Positions 49,803-58,271 of a DNA stretch of 64,000 nt are shown here, piece by piece. The stretch comes from Pseudobdellovibrionaceae bacterium (GTDB lineage Bacteria > Bdellovibrionota > Bdellovibrionia > Bdellovibrionales > Bdellovibrionaceae). The stretch lies in contig JAHBUW010000001.1 in assembly GCA_019637875.1 (NCBI GenBank), positions 186,001-250,000 of the forward strand, given 5' to 3'. A program made the translations under genes and the position numbers. The notes beneath the pieces were generated by a model, which was not told the DNA's origin, did not search any database, and worked only from the letters and a program-made list of their open reading frames with translations. Position 1 is the stretch's first letter. The number at the start of each line of letters is the position of its first letter.

Positions 49803-50561
49803 ATGAAGTTGTGGATGGGGTTGAGCTTAGTTCTCGCGCTCGGGCTGACCGCGGGATGTAGCTCCGAATATGATGCGTCTTTGAATCTGCCGTCGACGGA
49901 CGGGGACAACAATAACCTGAGCGAAGATCCGAATGAAAACGTGCTCACGCCCACGCCGAATCCGACTCCGGACGACACGCCGGCCTTCGCTTACGAACCG
50001 CTGAGCTGGGAATCCGCGCGCAGCGATTCGAAGCCTTGGTCGACTTACGCGTTCAAAGTGATTCGCGAGGAAGCTTACGACTCTTTAAACAAGGCGATCG
50101 ATGCCGACGTCTTCTGCCCGAACTACCACAACCTTTCGAAAGATCAGCGGATCAACTTCTGGGGCGCGCTGATTTCGGGAATCACGAAGTTCGAATCGGG
50201 CTACAATCCCACGACCCGTTACCACGAGTCGACCATGGGAACCGATCCGATCACGAAGCAACCCGTGTACAGCGAAGGGCTGCTGCAGCTGAGCTATCAG
50301 GACGTGCAATGGGCGAAGTACTGCGAGTTCGATTGGTCGAAAGACAAGAACCTGAAATCGACCGATCCGAAGAAAACGATCTTCGACCCTTATAAGAACC
50401 TGCGCTGCGGAATCAAGATCCTGGCGGCGCAAGTGAACCGCACGAAAGAGATTCTGCTGACGTCGGGAGTGTACTGGGCGGTGATCCGCGAAGGCGGCCG
50501 CTACGAGAAGATCGATGAGATCGCGGTGATCACAAAAAAGCTGACCTTCTGTAAGAAGTAA
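49803..50561 (+). CDS. Lipoprotein lytic transglycosylase-like (lysozyme fold)
   Basis: A 252-residue lipoprotein: signal with lipobox LTAGC, a disordered Asp/Asn/Pro linker (NNNLSEDPNENVLTPTPNPTPDD), then a lysozyme-like domain at residues ~85-250. WGALISGITKFESGYNPTTRYHES carries the catalytic-type Glu in E-S-G-Y-N-P, and YSEGLLQLSYQD matches the G-L-x-Q motif of the SLT superfamily. It should cleave peptidoglycan in the periplasm. The ATG at 49803 follows GAGGGGTAAAG. A sigma-54-type promoter precedes it and a strong terminator follows. In a predatory bacterium this could act on self or prey wall; which is not visible. Confidence 0.85.
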   Translation: MKLWMGLSLVLALGLTAGCSSEYDASLNLPSTDGDNNNLSEDPNENVLTPTPNPTPDDTPAFAYEPLSWESARSDSKPWSTYAFKVIREEAYDSLNKAIDADVFCPNYHNLSKDQRINFWGALISGITKFESGYNPTTRYHESTMGTDPITKQPVYSEGLLQLSYQDVQWAKYCEFDWSKDKNLKSTDPKKTIFDPYKNLRCGIKILAAQVNRTKEILLTSGVYWAVIREGGRYEKIDEIAVITKKLTFCKK

Positions 50562-50575
50562 GTCGGCGAAAAAGA

Positions 50576-50603
50576 AAAACCCGGCTACGGCCGGGTTTTT
50601 TTA
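50576..50603 (+). terminator. Bidirectional rho-independent terminator
   Basis: AACCCGGC and GCCGGGTT pair around a TACG tetraloop with an A-run before and seven T residues after. It lies between two convergent genes and can serve both. Confidence 0.9.
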
Positions 50604-50607
50604 TTTT

Positions 50608-50937
50608 TTAATCACAAGCCAGACTGTTGGACAGAACGTTGTCGGCTTTGGCCTCGCCGATATAACTCAGTTTGCACTGCCAAGGCTGATCCTCGGGTGT
50701 ATCGCTCAAGGGTTGGCTGACCTGCACGACGCCCTCCAGGGTGGTTGCGCCGTTTTCCGGGATCGCGACGATGTGGCCATTCATACATTTGCGCATATTC
50801 AGTTCGTAACCGCCGTTGCTGCCTTCGAGCGCGTCCTCGATCGTTTCGCAGAAGGCGCGGACTTCACCGCGGGTGGCCGCGCGGGCGTAAAGCGAGAGCG
50901 GGGACAAAATCGCGGCGATCAAAATCAGGGCGCGCAT
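50608..50937 (-). CDS. Small exported protein of unknown function
   Basis: A 109-residue protein with signal peptide MRALILIAAILSPLSLYARA. Four Cys (AFCETIED, RKCMNG, QCKLSY, SLACD) suggest two disulfides. The fold looks like a small beta-rich domain. AAAGGAA before the ATG supports the start; the longer frame to 51177 is a shadow of the CPBP gene. No family recognised. Confidence 0.65.
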   Translation of the reverse strand: MRALILIAAILSPLSLYARAATRGEVRAFCETIEDALEGSNGGYELNMRKCMNGHIVAIPENGATTLEGVVQVSQPLSDTPEDQPWQCKLSYIGEAKADNVLSNSLACD

Positions 50938-51017
50938 GGAATTCCTTTCGTGAGGGGCCCCGGCTTTTACCAGAAACCCCGAATCCGTGCCCGTTAACCC
51001 TGCATGAAGTGGGATTG

Positions 51018-51719
51018 TTACACGCTCGCGAACAGGAGCAGGTAACCCAAACTGAGGATGGCGATATCCGCGTAGCAGTGGCTGATCCAGACTCCCCACA
51101 GGGACTGGCGGCGCCGGTATTGAAAGGCCCAGATCGCGCCGGCCACGAACACAAAAGCCGACAGCAGGACGACCCATGCGGCTGAGCTGCCCGGATCCAC
51201 GTACTGGGCGATGACCACGATATGGTGGCCGGTGAATCCCAGCGACGACAGGATCAGCGCGGGCAGAAAACGCATGCGCTTCTCGAGTTCATGGTGCAGG
51301 AAGGCCCGCCAGTAGAACTCCTCGAACAGCGAATGCACCACCGAGATGAAGAGACAAAGCGCCAGGAAGCGGAACGGAGTTCCGGCTCCGAAGGCGTCGA
51401 CCTTGGCTTGGATCAATGGCTTTGCGGCTTGGACGACCGGGAGCTGATGCAGAACGAAGGCGTACAGCGCCCACAATCCCACCAGCATCGCGAAGCCCGT
51501 GGCGATGCCCTCAAGGACGTCGGCTTTGTCCCAGCGCCAAAGGCGGGGTGCGGGTTCCCGAAAAGCGTAGATCCAGATGAAGGGGAGCGCGAGTTGGACG
51601 AGTTTCGAAAGGGCGTAGAACGCGGGGACGGACCCGGGATCCCGGGCCAAGACCATATACGAAAAAACCGAAAGACTCGGGAAGACGCCGGCGAAGAGAA
51701 GAAAGAAGGATTTCGTCAT
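51018..51719 (-). CDS. CPBP (CAAX protease-like) intramembrane metalloprotease
   Basis: A 233-residue inner-membrane protein with about seven helices. The conserved motifs are EEFYWRAFL (residues ~137-145; Glu-Glu-x-x-x-Arg), FTGHH about 30 residues later, and HCYAD near the end, which together bind zinc in CPBP/Abi-type proteases. Members cleave membrane substrates or act in peptide processing and bacteriocin self-immunity. Substrate unknown. Confidence 0.88.
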   Translation of the reverse strand: MTKSFFLLFAGVFPSLSVFSYMVLARDPGSVPAFYALSKLVQLALPFIWIYAFREPAPRLWRWDKADVLEGIATGFAMLVGLWALYAFVLHQLPVVQAAKPLIQAKVDAFGAGTPFRFLALCLFISVVHSLFEEFYWRAFLHHELEKRMRFLPALILSSLGFTGHHIVVIAQYVDPGSSAAWVVLLSAFVFVAGAIWAFQYRRRQSLWGVWISHCYADIAILSLGYLLLFASV

Positions 51720-51744
51720 CGCCGGAAAGAAGTGATTTCTCGGC

Positions 51745-52182
51745 TTACTTTACTTCGAAGCTAGAGTTCGTGAAGTAGCCTTTGGTGTAAGTGGCATCGT
51801 TCGCGGGTTTGCGGCCAGCGACGCGCCAGAAGTAAGGACCGGCTTCGAGAGCGGGAGTCTGGAAGGACTCACCGGTCACGTTGGCGTTGTCGACGACGAG
51901 CCATTTGAAGCGGGGATCTTTCGCGACTTGAACGTGGTAAACGTCGGCGCCGGTGGCGGCGGTCCATTTCAGCGTGACGGTGGCATCGACTTTTGCCAGC
52001 GCTTTGGGCTCGGTCAACGAGACGCGACCGGGAAGGGTCGACTTGGTCAGATCCGCGACGGGTTGGGGAACGCCCACGCTGTGGTGTCCGTCACCGTGCT
52101 CTTCGCCGCCGGCGGCCAGCGCGCCCGAGAAGACTCCCGCCAGAACCATCATAAAAACTGTGACCGAAAGCATCCATTTCAT
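51745..52182 (-). CDS. Exported fibronectin-III-like protein with His-rich segment
   Basis: A 145-residue protein: signal MKWMLSVTVFMMVLAGVFSGALA, then a His/Gly/Glu-rich stretch (GGEEHGDGHHSVG) that could bind metal, and a single fibronectin type III-like beta domain (VTLKWTAATGADVYHVQVAKDPRF...LEAGPYFWRVAGRK). The repeat motif Y-x-V-Q-V-A-x-D-x-x-F is typical of carbohydrate- or cell-wall-associated Fn3 domains. A TAAGGAG ribosome binding site supports the start. Function unknown. Confidence 0.75.
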   Translation of the reverse strand: MKWMLSVTVFMMVLAGVFSGALAAGGEEHGDGHHSVGVPQPVADLTKSTLPGRVSLTEPKALAKVDATVTLKWTAATGADVYHVQVAKDPRFKWLVVDNANVTGESFQTPALEAGPYFWRVAGRKPANDATYTKGYFTNSSFEVK

Positions 52183-52308
52183 GGCGAAAACTCCTTAGCC
52201 GGTGATCTTTTAAGCGGTGAAATCGGGCCTAGATTAAAACCGGTCGGGCGTGAGGATCAACTGGTTTTGCAGGTTGTGGGAAAGGCCATTGCGTGCTATT
52301 TGGGCAGC

Positions 52309-52688
52309 ACGAGTTTTTCGGGCCATCGCCGGTGTTTCTGGGCAACCAGAAGTGCGGGAGGAAAGTCCGGACTCCGCAGGGCAGCGCAGGGGGTAACGCC
52401 CCCCACGGGTGACCGTAGGAACAGTGGAACAGAGAGAAGGTCCAGGGCATTGATCCTTTCGCCGGGAACGGGAGGCGATCGGGGAGCCGCTGGAGTGAAA
52501 ACAGCCAAACTCTGCGCGGAGCAAGATCAAATAGGGTGGCACAGAAAACGCGGCCCGCGTCGAGCCACCGGGTCAGATCGCTTGAGCGGAACAGTAATGT
52601 CTCGCCTAGAGGAATGATGGTCCTTGTTGAAGGCTGAACAGAGAGGCCCCGACAGGACAGGATCCGGCTTACAGAAAAACTCGTTCTA
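52309..52688 (+). ncRNA. rnpB: RNase P RNA, bacterial class A
   Basis: The universally conserved core is visible: GAGGAAAGTCCGGACTCC at the P4/P5 5' side (about 52352) and AGCAAG...AAATAGGGTGG (about 52519-52537), a hallmark of class A RNase P RNA. The ends pair as GAGTTTTTC (52311-52319) with GAAAAACTC (52674-52682), which is P1, and the late GGATCCGGCTTACAG is the usual 3' segment. The length of about 380 bases is normal. It is the catalytic part of the enzyme that matures tRNA 5' ends. Exact ends are estimated from P1. Confidence 0.95.
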
Positions 52689-52695
52689 CTTCTAT

Positions 52696-52754
52696 GCCGG
52701 GTGCGTGAATCCACGCACCCGGCGCCTATAAGCGACCGGCGCCTTCGCGCCGGT
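52696..52754 (+). terminator. Two strong tandem hairpins after rnpB
   Basis: GCCGGGTGCGTG-AATC-CACGCACCCGGC (12-bp perfect stem, 52696-52723) is followed eleven bases later by ACCGGCGC-CTTC-GCGCCGGT (52735-52754). Neither has a T-run. They may protect or help process the 3' end of RNase P RNA, or act as part of the leader of pepF. Confidence 0.5.
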
Positions 52755-52781
52755 GCCAGCAAACAACCGTCTGGGGGGACG

Positions 52782-54635
52782 ATGTCGACAGCTCAAGATT
52801 CCGCAACGAAGTTTCAAGGTCCTGCTTGGGATAACTCCTCCGAATACGCGGGCTTCGATGCTCCGGAATTCGTGGCCGATGTCGAGGCGGTGAAAGCCGC
52901 GGCGACCGAGATTCGCTCCCGGTTGGCGGCCCTTTCGTTCGGCGAAGAAAACCCGGCGCTCGTGAGCGCGCTGCAAGAGATCTCGGCGATTCGTCACCGG
53001 GCCCTCGTCCTCGCCTACAATTTGAACGCTTATTGTAATCTGGAAACGTCCATCGACGCGAAGATCGAGCGTGCCCGCAAAGAGAGCGTGCGCATGCAGG
53101 ATCTGCTGACCGATCTGAGCGCGGCGATCCTGCCGCTGAATCTGTTCCTGAAGAAGTGCTCCGAGGATTTCCTCGAGAAGTATCTCGCGTCGGACGTGAC
53201 CGCGAGCGAAGCCTTCTTCCACGACGAGGGCCGCAAGGCCGTTGCGTACTCGCTGTCGGAAGAAGACGAGATCACCTTGACCCAGTTCCGCAGTCACGGA
53301 CCCACGGCGTGGGGGCGTCTGTACAATCAGCTGGCGGGAACCCTTCAGGCCGAAACCTCCATGGGAAAAATGGGGCTCGCGCAGGCGGGCGGTTATCTGC
53401 GCTCGGTGAATGAAAATGAACGTCGCGAGGCTTGGGAAGGGATCCAGAAAGCTTGGAAGACCTATGAGGAGCCCGTCGCCGGAATCCTGAACAGCCTTTC
53501 GGGCTGGCGCCATGAAGAGTACAAAAAGCGTTCGGCGAAAGCGCCCATGGATTACCTCACCCAGCCCTTGCTGGATTCGCGCATCGAGCGTCGCACCTTG
53601 GACGCCATGATGCAGGCGATCCGCCAGCGTCAGGATCTGACGCAGAAATCTTTGGCGTTGATGGCGCGCGCGCTGGGGAAAGAAAAAGTCGATGCGTGGG
53701 ATCTGCTCGCGCCGGCTCCGGCCTCCATTGGCGCGGGAAAGCTCTATACCTTCGAAGAGGCCATCGCGTTGATCCGTCAGACCTTCGCTTCGTTGAATCC
53801 CGCCATGGCCGAGTTCTTGGACGTCATGGTGAAGAACAACTGGATCGAGGGCCGCGTTCTGCCGAACAAGCGCACGGGCGCGTTCTGCTCGGGCTTCCAG
53901 AAGTCGCGCACCCCGCGCGTGTTCCAGACCTATATGGGTTCGCTGCAGGACGTGTCGACGCTCGCGCACGAGCTCGGTCACGCATTCCACTCGTGGGTGA
54001 TGCGCGATATTCCGTTCTTCGAAACCCGCTACCCGATGACGTTGGCTGAGACCGCGAGCATCTTCTCGGAAACCGCGCTGGCCGACGAACTCGCGCGTAC
54101 GGGCGGCGCTTCGCTTCTGGGTGAGGTCGCTTGGGCCGACGTCAGCGATGCGGTCGCGTTCCTGGCGAACATCCCCGCGCGTTTCGAATTCGAAAAGAAC
54201 TTCTACGAGCGCCGTACGAAGGGCCCGCTGTCACCCCGTGAGCTGTCGCAGCTGACGGACGAGGCGTGGCGCGAATGGTACGGCGATATGCTGTCGGGTT
54301 ACGAGAGCCAGTTCTGGATGACGAAGTTGCACTTCTCGATTCCGAGCGTGAGCTTCTACAACTTCCCTTACAGCTTCGGCTATCTGTTCAGCCTGGCGGT
54401 CTACGGCTACCGCGAAGAGTGGGGCGCGGACTTCTATCCGAAGTACACGGCACTCCTGCGCGACACGGGTCGGATGACGGCGGAAGACTTGGTCGAAAAA
54501 CACCTCGGACAGAATCTGCGCACGGTGGAGTTCTGGCTGAAGCCGCTGGCCGTGGTTGAGAAAAAGGTTCTGCGCTTCGAGCAGCTTTTGGGCGAGGCGA
54601 ATGTACGGCTTAGTGCGCCGGATGCGCGAGTTTAG
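52782..54635 (+). CDS. pepF: Oligoendopeptidase F, M3 family metallopeptidase
   Basis: A 617-residue cytoplasmic zinc oligopeptidase. The zinc site HELGHAFHSWVM is at residues ~393-404 with the third ligand in ETASIFSE. Family marks include GAFCSGFQKSRTPRVFQTYMGSLQDVSTLAHELGH and the C-terminal SVSFYNFPYSFGYLFSLAVYGYREE. The ATG at 52782 follows GGGGGGACG. It cleaves short peptides (roughly 6-20 residues), a useful function for a cell that takes up degraded prey protein. Preceded by rnpB and its hairpins. Confidence 0.95.
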   Translation: MSTAQDSATKFQGPAWDNSSEYAGFDAPEFVADVEAVKAAATEIRSRLAALSFGEENPALVSALQEISAIRHRALVLAYNLNAYCNLETSIDAKIERARKESVRMQDLLTDLSAAILPLNLFLKKCSEDFLEKYLASDVTASEAFFHDEGRKAVAYSLSEEDEITLTQFRSHGPTAWGRLYNQLAGTLQAETSMGKMGLAQAGGYLRSVNENERREAWEGIQKAWKTYEEPVAGILNSLSGWRHEEYKKRSAKAPMDYLTQPLLDSRIERRTLDAMMQAIRQRQDLTQKSLALMARALGKEKVDAWDLLAPAPASIGAGKLYTFEEAIALIRQTFASLNPAMAEFLDVMVKNNWIEGRVLPNKRTGAFCSGFQKSRTPRVFQTYMGSLQDVSTLAHELGHAFHSWVMRDIPFFETRYPMTLAETASIFSETALADELARTGGASLLGEVAWADVSDAVAFLANIPARFEFEKNFYERRTKGPLSPRELSQLTDEAWREWYGDMLSGYESQFWMTKLHFSIPSVSFYNFPYSFGYLFSLAVYGYREEWGADFYPKYTALLRDTGRMTAEDLVEKHLGQNLRTVEFWLKPLAVVEKKVLRFEQLLGEANVRLSAPDARV

Positions 54636-54668
54636 GGTTCTCATCTCCGTTCAAAACGTGAACCTTGA

Positions 54669-54691
54669 CCCACTTCCGAATCGGAAGTGGG
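54669..54691. repeat. 23-bp palindrome next to the HNH gene (copy 1)
   Basis: CCCACTTCCGA-A-TCGGAAGTGGG, perfect 11-bp arms around one base. The same 17-base core occurs at 54932-54948, and the core TCCGA-N-TCGGA again at 55170-55180, both inside the HNH gene. It lies between the pepF stop and the HNH gene end. Confidence 0.7.
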
Positions 54692-54753
54692 CGCTTGATT
54701 CCATCCAGGGGAAGCAGCCTGAAGGCTGCCTGGTTTCAGTTGAAACTTGTGTT

Positions 54754-55731
54754 TCAGAGAGATCGATTTCTGCCACGGTTGTGCGCCGAACAGAGGGCGC
54801 GTAAGTTCTCGGCTTCGTTTCCACCACCTGCGTGCACCGGGCGGATATGATCGATTTGTAAGAGGTGTCGCGAACCGCAGCGTTTTCCGGTGGTTGGATC
54901 GGTGTAGACACAGCCGCGCGGGCTGGACGCTACTTCCGATTCGGAAGTGGATTTTAAGTTCGAAGCTTCATTTTCATTCCTAGGGCCGGGGATCGGAAAT
55001 CTCTTTCGGTCAGAGAATGGCGTGGGGCCACCGCCCAGGAGTCTTTTTCGTAGACTCGGCGCGATCTGGCGGGGATTTCTTGAGCGCTTCCCTTGCGGTG
55101 AGGCGCGTTTGATCTCGATGCGACGGGAGATTTCTTTTTTTGCAAGATAGATGGCCAATTCTGCGTGCCTCCGAGTCGGAATCGAATGAGAGACGAGTTC
55201 ACCCACGCGGCACCAGTCGTGGTACTCCTCTTTGGTCAGAGTCATGGTGAGCGTCACCGAACCGTCGCCATGATGTTGCGTGCGTTCGGTTGCGGCGCCT
55301 TCGACCTTCAGTTCCTTCGCTAGGATCTGCTGGGTTTCCGCGAAACTGCGCGACTCGATTTTTTCGAGCAGCTCTAGTTTATCGGTAGCGTCCATTTTGG
55401 TGCGGAACTCTTTCTCTGCCCGTTGGATGTTTTGCGTGATGAGCGCGATCTGAGAAAGGTTCAATTTCCCCTCTTCGATCTTCGCCGCCACTTCGGGAAT
55501 TTCCCGTAAAAGTCGGGCCGCACTGATGCGTCTTTGCGCCGCCGCCGCGGAATAGCCGTAAACTTGAGTGAGGTACTCAAACAGTGAGGGATAGGCTTTC
55601 TCCAGATAGAGTCGGCGTCGATCCACTTCCGCGATGCACTCCAAAACAAGATGCGTGATCTTCCGCTCGGTTCGAACGAGCTTCGTCAGTCGCTCGACCA
55701 AGCGGGCGTCGGGAAAGGATTCAAGTTTCAT
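54754..55731 (-). CDS. HNH endonuclease domain protein (DUF222-like)
   Basis: A 325-residue protein. The N-terminal ~150 residues are helical (ITHLVLECIAEVDRRRLYLEKAYPSLFEYLTQVYGYSAAAAQRRISAARLL) as in the DUF222-HNH group. The C-terminal HNH domain reads CGSRHLLQIDHIRPVHAGGGNEAENLRALCSAHNRGR, with the His-Asn-His pattern intact, and an earlier Cys-x-x-x..Cys stretch (RGCVYTD...KRCGS) probably holds structural zinc. Bdellovibrio genomes carry several such genes. The gene contains two TCCGA-N-TCGGA palindromes. ATG at 55731 is chosen over upstream in-frame codons. Confidence 0.85.
   Translation of the reverse strand: MKLESFPDARLVERLTKLVRTERKITHLVLECIAEVDRRRLYLEKAYPSLFEYLTQVYGYSAAAAQRRISAARLLREIPEVAAKIEEGKLNLSQIALITQNIQRAEKEFRTKMDATDKLELLEKIESRSFAETQQILAKELKVEGAATERTQHHGDGSVTLTMTLTKEEYHDWCRVGELVSHSIPTRRHAELAIYLAKKEISRRIEIKRASPQGKRSRNPRQIAPSLRKRLLGGGPTPFSDRKRFPIPGPRNENEASNLKSTSESEVASSPRGCVYTDPTTGKRCGSRHLLQIDHIRPVHAGGGNEAENLRALCSAHNRGRNRSL
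54932..54948. repeat. Palindrome ACTTCCGA-N-TCGGAAGT inside the HNH gene (copy 2)
   Basis: Odd-length perfect palindrome sharing all 16 arm bases with the copy at 54669-54691, differing only in the central base. It lies in codons just after the middle of the HNH gene, 260 bases from copy 1. Confidence 0.7.
55170..55180. repeat. Palindrome TCCGA-G-TCGGA inside the HNH gene (copy 3)
   Basis: Shares the 11-base core with the other two copies (centres at 54680, 54940 and 55175) but has no longer arms. Confidence 0.45.
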
Positions 55732-56042
55732 ACATGCCCCCATTCGAATGGTTCCGTCCAAGAAGCTAACACGGGTTTTGAAATCTCGAATTCGGCGTGT
55801 TTTGCGAATGAAGTTGCGATTCCGGAAGCGTGACGAAATGCCACCGAAGCCTTGCTGTTGGCTCTAGAGGAGGCACGAATCAAAAGTACAAGAGGGACCG
55901 TGAATTGCGAGAAGAAGTCTGATCTCGCCGCTCTGAAGGCGCGCGAAATCAGGTCAAGGGGAATTGAAGATGATGCTTCGCGGTCGGATGGAGAGTCAGA
56001 GTTGCGTGAACGTGCCTGAGGCGCGCGCTTAACGGCGCGCCT
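55732..56042. other. Intergenic region with weak coding potential
   Basis: About 310 bases. No gene is convincing. A 39-codon plus-strand frame from the GTG at 55900 to 56019 has AGAGGG three bases upstream, but its codons (AGG, TCA, GGA) are unlike those of the neighbours. Near the end GGCGCGC/GCGCGCC around CTTAACG (about 56022-56042) can form a hairpin that may end the DUF2141 transcript. The HNH promoter must lie at the left. Confidence 0.3.
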
Positions 56043-56477
56043 TCAAAAGTACTTCATCTTCACGTTCGCGGTGCCGCCAGGCACGCGCAACTCGAAGGCC
56101 GACGCCGAAAACGGCGGCGGCCCGAAGCGCAGGCGCGGATCGTTGGAGAAGCCGAAGCCCTCTTTCGGAATGCCGATCAGATTCGTGTCGAGTTTGCCGT
56201 TGTCGTTTTCGTCGTGGATGAAGGCGACCGCGTAGGTGCCGGGCGCGAGATCGCGGAAGACGATCGTCATCTCTCCCGCGCGGGCTTTGACTTTACGGAC
56301 GTGGAGCGCGGCTTCGGGATCGTCGGGGAAACCGTCCGCGCGGTCGTAAAGCGAGACCAAGACCGAGCCCCGGTCGTTACGGATACTGTTGATCTGCAGA
56401 TTGAGCGTCGCGGCTTCGACCGTCGCGGCGCTCATGAGTGTGGCCAAAAGGGCCAGTGTCGGTGTGCCATGGGACAT
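56043..56477 (-). CDS. DUF2141 exported protein
   Basis: A 144-residue exported protein: signal MSHGTPTLALLATLMSAATVEA and the DUF2141 beta-sandwich. The family motifs are LNLQINSIRNDRGSVLVSLYD, LAPGTYAVAFIHDENDNGKLDTNLIGIPKEGFGFSNDP, and a last VKMKYF strand. D-E-N-D-N-G-K-L-D-T looks like a calcium-type loop. Role unknown. GGGAGGGCGT before the ATG. Confidence 0.85.
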   Translation of the reverse strand: MSHGTPTLALLATLMSAATVEAATLNLQINSIRNDRGSVLVSLYDRADGFPDDPEAALHVRKVKARAGEMTIVFRDLAPGTYAVAFIHDENDNGKLDTNLIGIPKEGFGFSNDPRLRFGPPPFSASAFELRVPGGTANVKMKYF

Positions 56478-56523
56478 ACGCCCTCCCGCCCCTAGGAAAG
56501 AGCAAGAAGGCGGCCGGGCGAGA

Positions 56524-56973
56524 TTACCACTCGCGGGGGCTGAAGATGTAATTGACCGCGCCGCAGTTGAGCTCACGGCGAATCATCGTGCCGTCGCCAT
56601 CGTCGTATTCGAAGGAAGCCACGCCCTCTTTCAGTGTCAGCAAATAGGACTCAGCCCAGTAGGCGCCCGGGCGATCGCCCGCGTACTGAATCTGATCCGC
56701 GCCCTCGGTGACTTTCAAGCCTTGAAGATCTTTTTGTGAATACTCGATGACGTTCAACGAAAGCGCGGGCGTGGCCCAGATCAGCTGGAGCTTTGTGATC
56801 ACGTCTTTCTCGACGGTCAGAAAGGTGTGGATGTGCATGGGCTTCGAAGTGTCCGAGCAAGTCAGGCGGTAGAAGTCGGCTTTCTGAATTTCGGCGACAC
56901 TTTTGTACTCGATCGCTTGCGCGAAGGAGTTCAGCGATACGAACAGCAAAGCGACAGGCAGAAAACGCAACAT
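56524..56973 (-). CDS. Exported protein of unknown function
   Basis: A 149-residue protein: signal MLRFLPVALLFVSLNSFAQA. The mature part is beta-rich (KPMHIHTFLTVEKDVITKLQLIWATP, GAYWAESYLLTLKEGVASFEYDDGDGTMIRREL) with two Cys (RLTCSD, ELNCGA). Its stop lies 46 bases before the DUF2141 start, so the two may be co-transcribed. No family recognised. Confidence 0.65.
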   Translation of the reverse strand: MLRFLPVALLFVSLNSFAQAIEYKSVAEIQKADFYRLTCSDTSKPMHIHTFLTVEKDVITKLQLIWATPALSLNVIEYSQKDLQGLKVTEGADQIQYAGDRPGAYWAESYLLTLKEGVASFEYDDGDGTMIRRELNCGAVNYIFSPREW

Positions 56974-57045
56974 GGGGACCTCCCGGAATGAGGCCCGTCT
57001 AGCGGATTTCGGGGGAAAGGCGAGGGGATTCTAGTGTGCGCTGTG

Positions 57046-58128
57046 CTACTGCACTCCTGGCGGTTCTTCGCCGGCGTACATACGCTCCATGATATTGCGG
57101 TCTTTGTCCGCTTGGATACGGGCGTCGCGCTCTTCAATGCCCTTTTCAACGTTCAAGATGCCTTTCGCCGAAATGCCGGACATCCAAAAGTACTGTCGGC
57201 ATGCGTAAGACCGCTTTTCGATCATTTGGGGCTCGTCAAGACGCCCGCGAATGGTGGTCGTAATGCCCGCCAGAGCGAACTTGCCGTTGACCTTGCAATA
57301 GATCGGTCCACCCGAGTCGCCCGGGCAGACGCGGGAGTCGTTGTCGTACACGCCCACGATACTGTTTTCGCGGGCGTTTCCACCGAGGCGAATGTCCTCT
57401 TGGCGTTGTCGGCGCCCATAGCGGAAGAATTCATCGAGTCCATCGTATTCGACATTTTTAACGAAGTTTTCGCTCTTTCTCGGTTGCGTGAACTGCGCCA
57501 CGCGGAGTCGCTCCGAGACGCCGTCATTTTCTTCATTCACGCCGAAGCCCGCGGCGTACAGTCGGCGCTGATCGCAAGATTCGGTCGCCATCCGTATTTC
57601 GGGGTAGTTGTAGGGGCCCGTGTTGACCTTCAAGTTCATGAAATCCATGCGCTGATCGTGAAGAAGGTTGCCCGAGTCGACGGGGACCGTGCGGTACTTC
57701 CTCGTTTTCGGATCGTAAATTTGGACCGCGAGATTGCTTTCAGCGATCCGCACATTGATCGGCTTGCTCCGCGAACCCGAAGAAGAGGTCACGCAATGTC
57801 CCGCCGTCGCGACTTCGCCATTTTTACGGATGACGCCGGTGCAGATCGCGACAAAATTTCCGTTTTGGTCCAAAGACCCGACCTGAACCGTGCGTGCCAA
57901 CATATAGCGATCGAAATTTGACATCTCTTTCGATGGGGGAATCACTTTCGGAACCATGGGACCTTGAAGGGGGGCGGTCACCCGATTGTAAACGCGTTCG
58001 AAAGCGTCGGGCTCTTGTCTTTTTGGCTTTTCGCCCACGACGCGACCGTCAACGACGGCCTGAGCGGAAATTGTGAAGCAAATAAGAAGCGATGAGATGC
58101 CAAGACGACGATGTGGACTCATGTCCAT
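57046..58128 (-). CDS. Secreted trypsin-like serine protease (S1)
   Basis: A 360-residue protein: signal RRLGISSLLICFTISAQAV, a ~70-residue N-terminal part, then a chymotrypsin-type domain. His is in VATAGHCVTSS, Asp most likely in MDFMNLKV, Ser in CPGDSGGPIYC. Cys pairs (ICTGV/GHC, RVCPGD/IYCK) are as expected. The C-terminal ~45 residues are helical and acidic/basic (EKGIEERDARIQADKDRNIMER). It should be exported and active. Start is taken as the first of two close ATGs after CAGGTCAA. Confidence 0.88.
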   Translation of the reverse strand: MDMSPHRRLGISSLLICFTISAQAVVDGRVVGEKPKRQEPDAFERVYNRVTAPLQGPMVPKVIPPSKEMSNFDRYMLARTVQVGSLDQNGNFVAICTGVIRKNGEVATAGHCVTSSSGSRSKPINVRIAESNLAVQIYDPKTRKYRTVPVDSGNLLHDQRMDFMNLKVNTGPYNYPEIRMATESCDQRRLYAAGFGVNEENDGVSERLRVAQFTQPRKSENFVKNVEYDGLDEFFRYGRRQRQEDIRLGGNARENSIVGVYDNDSRVCPGDSGGPIYCKVNGKFALAGITTTIRGRLDEPQMIEKRSYACRQYFWMSGISAKGILNVEKGIEERDARIQADKDRNIMERMYAGEEPPGVQ

Positions 58129-58271
58129 TTGACCTGCAAGCGGCGTACATGTTCCATTTCGAGAAGAAATCGAGCGGTGCGCTCGGAGTTCTTTGTGATC
58201 GTGAGCGTTGTCGGCTTTCACGAGACAGCTGTGTAGATGAATGGCACCTTCATCTTCGCCGGAGTTTCACA

